Shown piece after piece: positions 24,057 to 33,058 of a stretch of DNA of 64,000 bases. Source of the stretch: Mycolicibacterium iranicum (GTDB lineage: Bacteria; Actinomycetota; Actinomycetes; Mycobacteriales; Mycobacteriaceae). The translations under genes were made by a program, and so were the position numbers. The notes below the pieces were generated by a model. That model saw only the letters and a program-made list of their open reading frames with translations, was not told the origin of the DNA and ran no database searches. Within the stretch, counting starts at the first letter, position 1. Each line of letters begins with the position of its first letter. Where the stretch lies: contig NZ_JACHVU010000008.1 in NCBI RefSeq assembly GCF_014190915.1, positions 186,001 through 250,000 of the forward strand, written 5' to 3'.

Positions 24057-25043
24057 CTAGTGCGATGCCGAGCGGAGCTTGTCGAGCAGCGGCGTCGCTG
24101 CCTCTTTCAAGAATGCGTCCTGGGTGTCGCCACCCACCTGGACGAGGGCGATGTCGGTGAATCCGGCCTCCCAGTACTCGCGGACCGCTTCGACGATCGC
24201 GTCGAGGTCGGGGCCGCACGGAATCGACTCGGCGACATCGTCCTTGCGGACGAACTGCGTCGCGCCGTCGAAGCCCGCGGTGGTCGGCAGGTCGGCGTTG
24301 ACCGCCCAGCCGCCGGCGAACCAGCGGAACTGGTCGTGGGCCCGTTCGATGGCCGCATCCCGGTCGGGGTCCCAGCAGATCGGGATCTGCCCGATCACCC
24401 GGACGTCGCCGGACAGCCCGGTGCCGCGACGCGCGTCATGCCAGGAGTCGACGAGGTCCTTGTTGGGTTCGACGGCGATCAGGTGGTCGGCCAGCGGGGC
24501 GAACTGCTCGACCGAGCGGTCACCGGACACCGCCGCCGCGATCGGGACGGGCACCTCCGGCACATCCCACAGCCGCGCCGAATCCACCTCGAAGTACTCG
24601 CCTTTCCAGTCGACCATGTCGCCGGTCTGCAGCTCACGGATGATCTGGATGGCTTCCTTGAGCATGTCCTGGCGGCGGGCGACCGTCGGCCATCCCTTGC
24701 CGACGACGTGCTCGTTGAGGTTCTCCCCGCTGCCCAGACCGAGGGTGAACCGGCCGTCGGCGAGGATCTGCAGGGTCGCGGCCTTCTGCGCGACGATCGC
24801 CGGGTGGTAGCGCACCGTCGGGCACGTCACATAGGTCATCAGCTCCACCCGCTCGGTGGCGTGCGCGACGGCCCCGAGCACCGACCAGGCATACGGCGCG
24901 TGGCCCTGCGAGGACAGCCACGGGAAGTAGTGGTCGCTGGAGACTTCGAAGTCGAACCCGACCTGTTCAGCCGATACCGCATAGCTGACAAGATCTTTCG
25001 GTCCGCTCTGCTCGGTCATCAGGGTGTAGCCGAAACGCGTCAT
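24057..25043 (-). CDS. LLM-class F420-dependent oxidoreductase
   Basis: From ATG 25043 the protein is 328 residues, beginning MTRFGYTLMTEQ. Features of the F420-dependent glucose-6-phosphate-dehydrogenase-like group are present: DHYFPWLSSQGHAPYAWSVL region, TYVTCPTVRYHPAIVAQ, and GLGSGENLNEHVVG near residue 107. These build the F420-binding TIM barrel. The substrate is unknown. Longer readings upstream lie in non-coding sequence. It heads an operon with the 42-residue acidic gene and is divergent from the LuxR-type regulator. Confidence 0.88.
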   Translation of the reverse strand: MTRFGYTLMTEQSGPKDLVSYAVSAEQVGFDFEVSSDHYFPWLSSQGHAPYAWSVLGAVAHATERVELMTYVTCPTVRYHPAIVAQKAATLQILADGRFTLGLGSGENLNEHVVGKGWPTVARRQDMLKEAIQIIRELQTGDMVDWKGEYFEVDSARLWDVPEVPVPIAAAVSGDRSVEQFAPLADHLIAVEPNKDLVDSWHDARRGTGLSGDVRVIGQIPICWDPDRDAAIERAHDQFRWFAGGWAVNADLPTTAGFDGATQFVRKDDVAESIPCGPDLDAIVEAVREYWEAGFTDIALVQVGGDTQDAFLKEAATPLLDKLRSASH

Positions 25044-25149
25044 GGGCGGGGGATACCCGAGGTTCCCGGCACAAAACGAGCACCGACCTGACCTGGCCGG
25101 ATACCGTCTTTGCGACGAACCCCGCCCATCGCCCACGCCAGGAGGCCCG

Positions 25150-27876
25150 GTGGAGCTGATCGGTCGCACCGCCGAACTCAGCGCCCTGCGCGCAGTGCTC
25201 ACAGCGGTGCGCGAAGGGCGCAGCGGGGCGCTGGTGCTGTGCGGTGAGGCGGGCATCGGCAAGACGGCCCTGCTCGACGAACTCGCCCGTCAGGCTCCGG
25301 ACTGCCGGGTGGTGCGCATCGCCGGCGTGGAGTCCGAGATGGATTTCGCCCACGCGGGACTACACCAGCTGTGCACAGCGCTGCCCGAGGGGATGGCCGA
25401 CATCCCGGCGCCCCAGTCCGACGCCCTGCTGACGGCTCTCGGGCGACGGGCGGGCGCCACCCCGGACCCGTTCCTCGTTGGGCTCGCCGTCCTGGGCCTG
25501 ATGTCCGAAACCGCGCACCGCGATCCACTGCTCCTGCTCATCGACGATTATCAGTGGCTCGACCGGGCGTCGCGTCGGGCGATGGCGTTCGCCGCCCGTC
25601 GCCTCGGACGAGAAAGCGCCGGCGTGGTGTTCGCAAGCAGGACGGTCGGCGAGGACCTGCGGGGGCTCCCTGAGTTGGCGGTGGGCGCTCTGCGCGAGAA
25701 CGACGCGCACATGCTGCTGACCCGCAGTGTCGACGGACCCCTCGACGCCCGCGTCCGCGACCGGATCGTCGCGGAGGCGCGCGGCAACCCGTTGGCGCTG
25801 CTGGAACTGCCCCGCGCGCTGGGCCGGGGTGGACTGGAAGGCGGATTCGGGACGCCGGGCGCCCCGGCGACGCACAGCCTGGAGGGCTCGATCCGCACGC
25901 AGCTGACCGCGTTGCCACCGGCCACCCGCCGCCTGCTCGCTCTGGCCGCGGCCGATCCCGTCGGCGACCCGACCCTGCTGTGGCGCGCCGCCGACCTGCT
26001 GGGCCTCGGGGCCGTAGAAGTCGTACCGGCCGTGGAGGCCGGACTGGCCGAAATCGGCAGCCGCGTCGCGTTCCGGCATCCGCTGATCCGTTCGACGGCC
26101 TACCGCAGTGTGCCGCTGTCGGATCGGCAGTCCATCCACGGTGCGCTGGCGGCCGTCACCTCCGTCGACCACGACCCGGACAGGCGCGCCTGGCATCTCG
26201 GGCACGCGGCCCTCGGCCCGGACGAATCGGTGGCCGACGAACTCGAGCGATCCGCCGACCGCGTCCGGGCCCGGGGTGGGATGACTGCCGCAGGCGCCTT
26301 CCTCCAGCGGGCCGCAGAGCTCACGGTCGACCCGTCCCGCCGCTGTGACCGCGCCCTCGCCGCGGCGGCGATCAGGGCCCAGGCCGGCACGCTCGACGCG
26401 GCGCGGGATCTGCTTCGTGTGGCGGATGCCTGCGCGCACACCGAGCTGCAGCGTGCTCGGGCCGACCTGGTCCGAGCGCAGCTGGCTTTCCTCAGCAGCC
26501 ACGGCAACACCGCGGGACCACTACTGCTCGCCGCGGCCCGCCGGCTCGAGACCGTCGATCCGGCGCTGGCCCGCGAGACCTACCTCGACGCGATGTCCGC
26601 AGCGCTGTTCGCCGGACGGCTCGCCGTGGACGCCACCCTGTTGGAGGTGTCGAAGGCCGCGGTCGCGGTGCCCCGCGGGCCGGCCCCGGCCAGCCCCTCG
26701 GACCTGTTGCTCGACGGGCTGGCCCGCCAGCACTGCGACGGCTTCACGGCGGGGTTGCCGGTACTGCGGGATGCGCTGCAGCAGTGGGGTCGGGGCATGC
26801 CGTTCGAGCATGAGCTCCGGTGGATGTTGCTGGCCTGCTTCGCATCCACCCGGGTCTGGGACATCGACAGGCACGCGTCGTTGTCGGTGCGCTACCTGCA
26901 GCTGGTCCGTGACGCCGGGGCGGTCAGCCATCTTCCGCTGGCGTTGAGCAGCCGCTTCCTGCCCCTGCTCTACGCCGGGAACTTCGTCGAGGCGGCCCAG
27001 GTCTGCGAGGAGATGCGCGAGGCGATCGACGCGATGGGCCAGAACGTGAGTCCGTACAGCGCCGTGGTGCTGGCCGCATGGCGCGGCAGGGCGGACGAGC
27101 TCGCTCAGATCGCCGACGCCGCCGGCGAGGACGCGGTGCGACGCGGGGAAGGCCACGGCATCACCGTGATCGCCTGGGCACGGGCGGTTCTCGCCAACGC
27201 CGTCGGCGACTACGCGGACGCGCACACCGCTGCGCTCGACGCGTCGTCGTATCCCGGCGACGGCGGTGCGTCCTGGTGGGCGTTGCCCGAACTGGTCGAA
27301 GCCGCGTCCCGGCTCGGTGACGAGGCCACCGCGGCGGCGGCGCACAATCGGCTCGCCGAGGTGACCACCCCCAGCGGCACCGATTGGGCGCTCGGCCACC
27401 AGGCGCGCTGCCGCGCCCTGGTGACTGCCGGGGATGCGGCCGAGCCGCACTACCGCGATGCCATCGCCAGGTCCACCAGGGCGGGGTTGAGGCCGGACGC
27501 GGCTCGCTCGCGCCTGCTGTACGGCGAATGGCTACGGCGTCGCCGCCGCCGGGTGGACGCGCGCACCGAGCTGCGCGCGGCACTGGCGTCCTTCGAGTCG
27601 ATCGGTATGGAGGCGTTCGCCGAACGCGCCCGGCGGGAGCTGCGGGCCACCGGCGAGACGGCGCGCCGCCGCATCGACACCCCGGCCGGCACGCTGACCG
27701 CCCGCGAGGCGCAGATCGCACGGCTGGCCGCCGAAGGCCTGTCCAACCCGGAGATCGGCGCGCGGCTGTTCATCAGTGCCCGCACCGTGCAGTTCCACCT
27801 CGGCAAGGTGTTCGCCAAGCTCGGCATCCGTTCGCGCAGCCAGCTCGAGTCGATCCACCTCGGCGCGGCCACGTAA
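25150..27876 (+). CDS. Large LuxR-family regulator with N-terminal ATPase (LAL type)
   Basis: This 908-residue regulator starts at GTG 25150, just after AGGAGG (25139-25145 region). Walker A is GEAGIGKT (32-39) and Walker B reads LLLLIDDYQWLD. The middle 500 residues are an Ala/Leu-rich helical repeat region, probably TPR-like. The C-terminus is a LuxR helix-turn-helix (about 845-905) with LTAREAQIARLAAEGLSNPE and TVQFHLGKVFAKLGI. LAL proteins are ligand- and ATP-controlled activators. The adjacent alcohol dehydrogenase, 82 bases downstream, is a possible target. Confidence 0.9.
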   Translation: MELIGRTAELSALRAVLTAVREGRSGALVLCGEAGIGKTALLDELARQAPDCRVVRIAGVESEMDFAHAGLHQLCTALPEGMADIPAPQSDALLTALGRRAGATPDPFLVGLAVLGLMSETAHRDPLLLLIDDYQWLDRASRRAMAFAARRLGRESAGVVFASRTVGEDLRGLPELAVGALRENDAHMLLTRSVDGPLDARVRDRIVAEARGNPLALLELPRALGRGGLEGGFGTPGAPATHSLEGSIRTQLTALPPATRRLLALAAADPVGDPTLLWRAADLLGLGAVEVVPAVEAGLAEIGSRVAFRHPLIRSTAYRSVPLSDRQSIHGALAAVTSVDHDPDRRAWHLGHAALGPDESVADELERSADRVRARGGMTAAGAFLQRAAELTVDPSRRCDRALAAAAIRAQAGTLDAARDLLRVADACAHTELQRARADLVRAQLAFLSSHGNTAGPLLLAAARRLETVDPALARETYLDAMSAALFAGRLAVDATLLEVSKAAVAVPRGPAPASPSDLLLDGLARQHCDGFTAGLPVLRDALQQWGRGMPFEHELRWMLLACFASTRVWDIDRHASLSVRYLQLVRDAGAVSHLPLALSSRFLPLLYAGNFVEAAQVCEEMREAIDAMGQNVSPYSAVVLAAWRGRADELAQIADAAGEDAVRRGEGHGITVIAWARAVLANAVGDYADAHTAALDASSYPGDGGASWWALPELVEAASRLGDEATAAAAHNRLAEVTTPSGTDWALGHQARCRALVTAGDAAEPHYRDAIARSTRAGLRPDAARSRLLYGEWLRRRRRRVDARTELRAALASFESIGMEAFAERARRELRATGETARRRIDTPAGTLTAREAQIARLAAEGLSNPEIGARLFISARTVQFHLGKVFAKLGIRSRSQLESIHLGAAT

Positions 27877-27958
27877 TCCGACTGGCCGGTGGCCGATGCG
27901 AGAACCATCGCCGCCTCGTCACGATCCCTCTGACGCTTCCAGACCAGAGGAGTTCCCG

Positions 27959-29029
27959 ATGAAGATGCGCGCCGCCCGCATGTACGGCTACAAGCAGCCA
28001 TTGCGCCTCGAAGAGATCGACGTTCCCAGTCCCGGCCCGGAGGAGGTGCTCGTCCGGGTCGGCGGGGCGGGCATGTGCCGCACCGACTTCCAGCTCATCG
28101 ACGGCTATTTCGACACGGGCCTTTCGATGGACTTCCCGATCACGCCGGGACACGAGGTGGCCGGATGGGTCGACGGGCTGGGCGCCGCGGTCCCCCGTTC
28201 GGCCGGCCTGTCCGAGGGCGACCAGGTGGTGGTGTTCGGCAGCTGGGGCGACGGCGCGTGCCGGCAGTGCCACGAAGGCAACGAGCAACTGTGCGCCCAC
28301 GGGGTCTGGGCCGGGTTCGGCCGGCACGGTGGCTACCAGGAGTACCTGCCGGTCAATTACCGCTATCTCATCAAGATGCCGGGCCGCGGCGGGCTGTCCC
28401 CGGACAATCTGGCACCGCTGACCGACGCCGGCCTCACGCCGTACCGGGGGCTCAAGAAGCTGCGCGACGCCGGCCACCTTGGGCCCGGTCGCACCGTTGC
28501 GGTCGTGGGCATCGGTGGCCTGGGCAGTTACGCGACGCAGTACGCCGCGCTGCTCGGCGGCGGCGCGCAGGTCGTCGCGTTCGCCCGAAGCGACGAGAAG
28601 CTGACGATCGCCAGGGACAACGGGGCCGATCACGTCATCAACGTCCGTGACAAAGACAGTTCAGCGGTCCGGTCGGAGCTCGAATCCCTCACTGGGCGTG
28701 CCGAATTGGACGCGGTCATCGACTGCGCCGGTTCCGAGGAGTCGATCCGTCTGGCGTTCGCGCTGCTGGGGGCCGAGGGCGCCGTCGTCTCCGTGGGCCT
28801 GATCGGGAACAGGATCGACGTGCCGCTGTTCCCGCTGGTGGCGCGTGAATACACGTACTTCGGGTCGTTCTGGGGCAACTACAACGACCTGACCGAGGTG
28901 CTCGCCCTGGCCGAAGCGGGCAGGATCAGGCATTCCGTCACGAGGGTCCGCTTCGACGACGTCAACGAGACCCTCGACGCCATCGCGCGCGGAGACGTGC
29001 TGGGCCGCGCCGTCATCGTCTACGACTGA
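27959..29029 (+). CDS. Zinc-dependent alcohol dehydrogenase (MDR family)
   Basis: The 356-residue protein starts at ATG 27959 after AGAGGAG. Catalytic zinc ligands are C40 and H65-E66 (PGHEVAG). The NAD-binding motif is VVGIGGLGSYATQYA. The structural zinc lobe holds only three of four Cys (C101, C104, C112), with Asp98 where the first Cys would be. This may weaken or alter zinc binding there. Oxidation of a primary or secondary alcohol is likely; the substrate is unknown. Confidence 0.9.
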   Translation: MKMRAARMYGYKQPLRLEEIDVPSPGPEEVLVRVGGAGMCRTDFQLIDGYFDTGLSMDFPITPGHEVAGWVDGLGAAVPRSAGLSEGDQVVVFGSWGDGACRQCHEGNEQLCAHGVWAGFGRHGGYQEYLPVNYRYLIKMPGRGGLSPDNLAPLTDAGLTPYRGLKKLRDAGHLGPGRTVAVVGIGGLGSYATQYAALLGGGAQVVAFARSDEKLTIARDNGADHVINVRDKDSSAVRSELESLTGRAELDAVIDCAGSEESIRLAFALLGAEGAVVSVGLIGNRIDVPLFPLVAREYTYFGSFWGNYNDLTEVLALAEAGRIRHSVTRVRFDDVNETLDAIARGDVLGRAVIVYD

Positions 29030-29107
29030 GCGGTTCCGCGACTCCCGCCCTCCTGCCGGTGGCAGGCGACGTTGTCAATTCCGCCGGCGATCGACAGGAT
29101 GGTGATC

Positions 29108-30295
29108 ATGACCTACCACCCGGGCGGCTACGGTCCGGCGGGGGCGCCTCCCCCTGGCCCGGTACCCACCGGCTATCCGCCGCCGGGATGTCCCCCGCCC
29201 GGTTATGGCCCTCCGCCCGGGTACGGCCCCCCGCCCGGTTACGGACCACCGCCGGGTTACGGACCGCCGCAGTACGCCACCGGCTACGGCGCTCCGTGGC
29301 CGCCGCACGGGCCACCGCCGGTCGTCAAACTGGGTGTGGTGCCCCTGCGGCCGTTGACGCTCTCGGACATCTTCAACGGGGCTGTCGCCTACGTCCGCGC
29401 GAATCCGAAAGCCACGCTGGGTCTGACCACGATCGTCGTCGTCGCCACCCAGATCATCTCCCTGGTGTTGACGGTGTGGCCGGTGGCGTTCACCGGCGAC
29501 CTCATCTCGCTCTTCGACGCCGACGAGTCCTCCGCCGGGATCGTCATCAGCTGGGTCGCGACGGTGGCCGCCGGCGGCCTCGCGACGGCGCTGGCCACGA
29601 CGCTGCTGAGCGGGCTTCTGACCGTGATCGTGGGTCGCTCGGTGTTCGGTGCCGGCATCACCATCGGGGAAGCCTGGGTCCGCCTCAAGCCCCGGATATG
29701 GGCGCTGCTCGGGTACACCGTCCTGGAGACGCTCGCGTTCGTCCTGCTGTTCGGCGTGGCCGGCGTCCTGGTGGTGGCCGCCGTCGCCGCTACGGACGGG
29801 GCCGCTGCGTTCTTCTTCGCGGCGCCCGTCGTGTTGGCCGCCGTCCTCGTCGCGGTCTGGCTGGCGGTCATGCTCACGTTCGCGCCGGTGATCATCGTGC
29901 TGGAGCGCCGCGACATCGTCACCGCGGTCAAACGGTCGTTCGCGTTGATCAAGGGCGACTTCTGGCGGGTGTTCGGAATCTGGTTGCTCGCCTACGTCGT
30001 CGCACAGTTCATCGCCGGGGCGGTGTCGATCCCGTTCACGATCGGCGGCGAGGTCGCGATGGCGGCCTCGGTCTCGGACGCCTCGACCGTGCTCTCGCTC
30101 GTCCTGACCTCCGTCGGGGCCGCCATCGGCGCGATCATCACCGGACCGTTCACCGCCGGTGTCTCCGTCCTGCAGTACACCGACCGCCGCATCCGTGCGG
30201 AGGCGTTCGACCTGGTGCTGCAGACCGGCGCCGCGGCCGGCCCGTACGCGCCGCCGACCACCACCGACGACCTCTGGCTGACCGGCCCGCGGTGA
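29108..30295 (+). CDS. Proline/glycine/tyrosine-rich multi-span membrane protein (Rv3689-like)
   Basis: From ATG 29108 the protein is 395 residues. An N-terminal tail of about 75 residues is made of PPGYGP repeats. It is followed by LTLSDIFNGAVAYVRANPKA, the conserved entry to a glycerophosphoryl-diester-phosphodiesterase-type membrane domain, then about six helices. It contains ERRDIVTAVKRSFALIKGDFW, a typical amphipathic link. A second ATG at 29099 is possible. It heads the MoxR-module operon; the next gene begins one base past its stop. The role is unknown. Confidence 0.8.
   Translation: MTYHPGGYGPAGAPPPGPVPTGYPPPGCPPPGYGPPPGYGPPPGYGPPPGYGPPQYATGYGAPWPPHGPPPVVKLGVVPLRPLTLSDIFNGAVAYVRANPKATLGLTTIVVVATQIISLVLTVWPVAFTGDLISLFDADESSAGIVISWVATVAAGGLATALATTLLSGLLTVIVGRSVFGAGITIGEAWVRLKPRIWALLGYTVLETLAFVLLFGVAGVLVVAAVAATDGAAAFFFAAPVVLAAVLVAVWLAVMLTFAPVIIVLERRDIVTAVKRSFALIKGDFWRVFGIWLLAYVVAQFIAGAVSIPFTIGGEVAMAASVSDASTVLSLVLTSVGAAIGAIITGPFTAGVSVLQYTDRRIRAEAFDLVLQTGAAAGPYAPPTTTDDLWLTGPR
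29201..29272 (+). repeat. Four 18-bp coding repeats (GYGPPP)
   Basis: Four consecutive 18-base units at 29201, 29219, 29237 and 29255 each encode GYGPPP or a close variant. They sit in the cytoplasmic tail of the membrane protein. Such arrays can change copy number between strains. Confidence 0.8.
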
Positions 30296-30296
30296 C

Positions 30297-30947
30297 GTGT
30301 CGACAGTAGACATCGGCCGCGACGCCGCGCAGGACGCCGCCCGGGCAGAACTCGCGAAGTCCATCTATCCCAAGCCGTCGGCGATGGACATGCTCTCGGA
30401 CTGGTTCCAGGAGCTGCTGTACCGCCTCACCGCCGGCGCCTCGAAGTTCCCCGGCGGCTGGCTCACGGTGTCGGTCCTCGTGATCCTGCTGGCCGTGGCG
30501 ACCGTCGTCGCCGTGCGCATCGCACGCCGGGCCATGCGCAGCAGCCGCAGCGAGGACGTGCCCCTGTTCGGCGACCACCTGCTCAGCGCGGCCGAACACC
30601 GCGCCGCCGCCGAACGCTGTGCGGCCTCCGGGGATTGGGCTCCGGCGATCCGGCACCGGCTGCGCGCCATCGCACGACAGCTGGAGGAGAACGGCATCCT
30701 CGACCCCGTTCCCTGCCGTACCGCGACCGAGCTCGCCCGCAGCGCCGGCAGAGCGCTGCCGGCGCTCGTCGCCGAACTGGGCACCGCGGCAGAGACATTC
30801 AACGAGGTCACCTACGGCGAGCGGCCCGGCACCGAGGCCCGATACCGGATGGTCGCCGACCTCGACGGCAGGATCGGCACCCGGCCCGCCACCGCCCCGG
30901 GGGCCGATGCGCCGGCAGCGACGCAGCCGTGGGCCGAGGTGCGATGA
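30297..30947 (+). CDS. DUF4129 membrane protein (Rv3690-like)
   Basis: The 216-residue protein uses GTG at 30297. One membrane helix lies at about residues 59-80 (WLTVSVLVILLAVATVVAV). It is followed by the DUF4129 soluble domain, with AAERCAASGDWAPAIRHRLRAIARQLE and RTATELARSAGRALP. DUF4129 domains recur beside MoxR and DUF58 genes and resemble the C-terminal part of transglutaminase-like membrane proteins. The stop overlaps the next ATG (ATGA), so expression is coupled. Confidence 0.85.
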   Translation: MSTVDIGRDAAQDAARAELAKSIYPKPSAMDMLSDWFQELLYRLTAGASKFPGGWLTVSVLVILLAVATVVAVRIARRAMRSSRSEDVPLFGDHLLSAAEHRAAAERCAASGDWAPAIRHRLRAIARQLEENGILDPVPCRTATELARSAGRALPALVAELGTAAETFNEVTYGERPGTEARYRMVADLDGRIGTRPATAPGADAPAATQPWAEVR

Positions 30948-32089
30948 CGGCATCGACAGCGGTCGGGCCCACCCTCTCCCAGCGGTGGCGCGGGCTGCGC
31001 TGGGTCCTGCTGGCACTCGCGGTCATCGTCGCGGTCGCCGTGGTGTCGACCCTGCTCACCTCGCCTCGTGACGGAGGCAGGCTCGATCCGGCCTCCACCT
31101 CGGCCGACGGTGCGCATGCTCTGGTGGCCCTGCTTCGCGACCGCGGTGTCACCGTCGTCGAGGCAGGCTCTGTCGCCGACGTCGAGCGGGAGGCCGCCGA
31201 CGGCACGCTGCTCGTCGTCGGACAGACGTTCCACCTGTACGACGACGATGTCCTGCAACGCCTTTCGCGGGTACCCGGCGACCGGCTGGTGATCGCTCCG
31301 ATCGGACGTACCCGGGAGGCGCTCGCGCCGGAACTCGCGCGCGGGGAGACCACGGAGTACACCGGGCTCGATCCGGACTGCGACCTTCGGGAGGCGCGAC
31401 AGGCCGGCACCGTCCAATTCGACGTCGCCGAGACGTACGAGGCGAAGGGTTCGGTGCCGGTGACCCGCTGCTATGACGGCGCCCTCGCCCGCTACACCGA
31501 CGACGGCCGCACGGTGACCGTGGTGGGCAGCGACGCCTTCGTGATGAATTCGGGCCTGACGAAGGAAGGCAACGCCGCACTGGCGATGAACCTCGCCGGC
31601 ACGCACCCGCAGATGATCTGGTACGCGCCGCAGCGGGACGAGGGCGGCGAAAACAGCGGTGCCGCAACGTTCACCGACCTGATCCCGGTCCAGGTGTACT
31701 GGATGGTCCTGCAGCTGGCGCTCGGGGTCGCGCTGCTGGCGTGGTGGCGCGGACGGCGCGTCGGCCCGCTGGTCAGCGAACAGCTGCCGGTGGTGGTCCG
31801 CGCGTCGGAGACCGTGGAGGGGCGAGGCCGGCTGTACCGGTCGCACCGCGCGAGAGACGTTGCGGCCGAGTCGTTGCGCACATCGGCACGCCTGCGGATG
31901 CTGCCCCGGCTGGGCCTCAACCAGGCCGCGTCCCCGGCGGCCGTGATCCAGGCCGTCACCGCTCGGGCCGGCCTGGACGGCCAGGCCGTCGCCCATACCC
32001 TGTACGGAACGCCACCGGCCACCGACGCCGATCTGGTGAACCTCGCCCGTGCACTCGACGACATCGAAAGGCAGGTCGCACAGTCGTGA
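30944..32089 (+). CDS. DUF4350 membrane protein (Rv3691-like)
   Basis: This 381-residue protein has helices near residues 20-40 and at about 247-265 (YWMVLQLALGVALLAWWRGRR). Between them is an extracytoplasmic domain typical of DUF4350, with DGAHALVALLRDRGV, LLVVGQTFHLYDDDVL and GSDAFVMNSGL. The cytoplasmic tail is rich in Arg and Ala. It overlaps both neighbours by four bases. DUF4350 proteins occur with MoxR AAA ATPases; the biochemical role is unknown. Confidence 0.85.
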   Translation: MTASTAVGPTLSQRWRGLRWVLLALAVIVAVAVVSTLLTSPRDGGRLDPASTSADGAHALVALLRDRGVTVVEAGSVADVEREAADGTLLVVGQTFHLYDDDVLQRLSRVPGDRLVIAPIGRTREALAPELARGETTEYTGLDPDCDLREARQAGTVQFDVAETYEAKGSVPVTRCYDGALARYTDDGRTVTVVGSDAFVMNSGLTKEGNAALAMNLAGTHPQMIWYAPQRDEGGENSGAATFTDLIPVQVYWMVLQLALGVALLAWWRGRRVGPLVSEQLPVVVRASETVEGRGRLYRSHRARDVAAESLRTSARLRMLPRLGLNQAASPAAVIQAVTARAGLDGQAVAHTLYGTPPATDADLVNLARALDDIERQVAQS

Positions 32090-33048
32090 CAGAGCCCACC
32101 CACCATGAGGGTGCCCGCAACGCACTGATGGCCCTCCGCGCCGAGATCGCCAAAGTGGTGGTCGGCCAGGACGCCGTCGTGAGCGGGCTCGTGGTCGCCC
32201 TACTGTGTCGTGGCCACGTGCTGCTCGAAGGTGTTCCGGGAGTAGCGAAGACGCTGCTGGTGCGCACCCTGGCCGCCGCGTTGCAGCTCGAGTTCAAGCG
32301 GGTGCAGTTCACCCCTGACCTGATGCCCGGCGACGTGACCGGGTCGCTGGTCTACGACGCGCGCACCGCCGAGTTCGAGTTCCGCGCCGGGCCGGTGTTC
32401 ACGAACCTGATGCTGGCCGACGAGATCAACCGCACGCCACCCAAGACGCAGGCCGCCCTGCTGGAGGCGATGGAGGAGCGTCAGGTCAGCGTCGACGGCC
32501 AGCCGCGCGCCCTGCCGGACCCGTTCATCGTCGCGGCCACGCAGAACCCGATCGAATACGAGGGCACCTACCAGCTTCCCGAGGCGCAGCTCGACAGGTT
32601 CCTGCTCAAGCTCACGGTGCCGCTGCCGCCGCGCGATCAGGAGATCGCGATCCTGAATCGCCATGCGCACGGCTTCGATCCGCGCGACCTGTCGTTCGTC
32701 AGGCCGGTGGCCGGACCCGCCGAGCTGGCCGCGGGCCGGGAGGCGGTGCGGCAGGTGATCGTCGCCGACGAAGTGCTCGGCTACATCGTCGACATCGTCG
32801 GTGCGACCCGTCATTCGCCGTCGCTCCAGCTGGGGGTGTCGCCACGCGGCGCGACGGCGCTGCTGTCGACGGCCCGCTCGTGGGCGTGGCTGTCCGGACG
32901 CGGTTACGTGACCCCCGACGACGTCAAGGCGATGGCCAGGCCGACGCTGCGCCACCGGGTCGCCCTGCGTCCGGAGGCCGAACTCGAAGGCGCCACGGCC
33001 GACGGGGTGATCGAAGGCATCCTGTCCGCGGTGCCCGTGCCGCGATAG
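32086..33048 (+). CDS. moxR2: MoxR-family AAA+ ATPase
   Basis: The 320-residue ATPase starts at GTG 32086. Walker A is the MoxR-type GVPGVAKT (49-56), Walker B is LADEINRTPPKTQ, and sensor 1 is ATQNPIEYEGTYQLPEAQ, all hallmarks of the family. The C-terminal lid has GVSPRGATALL. MoxR ATPases act as chaperones for metal insertion or assembly of partner complexes, usually with a VWA or DUF58 protein. The DUF58 gene follows 10 bases later. Order and neighbours match M. tuberculosis moxR2 (Rv3692). Confidence 0.93.
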   Translation: MTEPTHHEGARNALMALRAEIAKVVVGQDAVVSGLVVALLCRGHVLLEGVPGVAKTLLVRTLAAALQLEFKRVQFTPDLMPGDVTGSLVYDARTAEFEFRAGPVFTNLMLADEINRTPPKTQAALLEAMEERQVSVDGQPRALPDPFIVAATQNPIEYEGTYQLPEAQLDRFLLKLTVPLPPRDQEIAILNRHAHGFDPRDLSFVRPVAGPAELAAGREAVRQVIVADEVLGYIVDIVGATRHSPSLQLGVSPRGATALLSTARSWAWLSGRGYVTPDDVKAMARPTLRHRVALRPEAELEGATADGVIEGILSAVPVPR

Positions 33049-33058
33049 TCGAGCGGCG

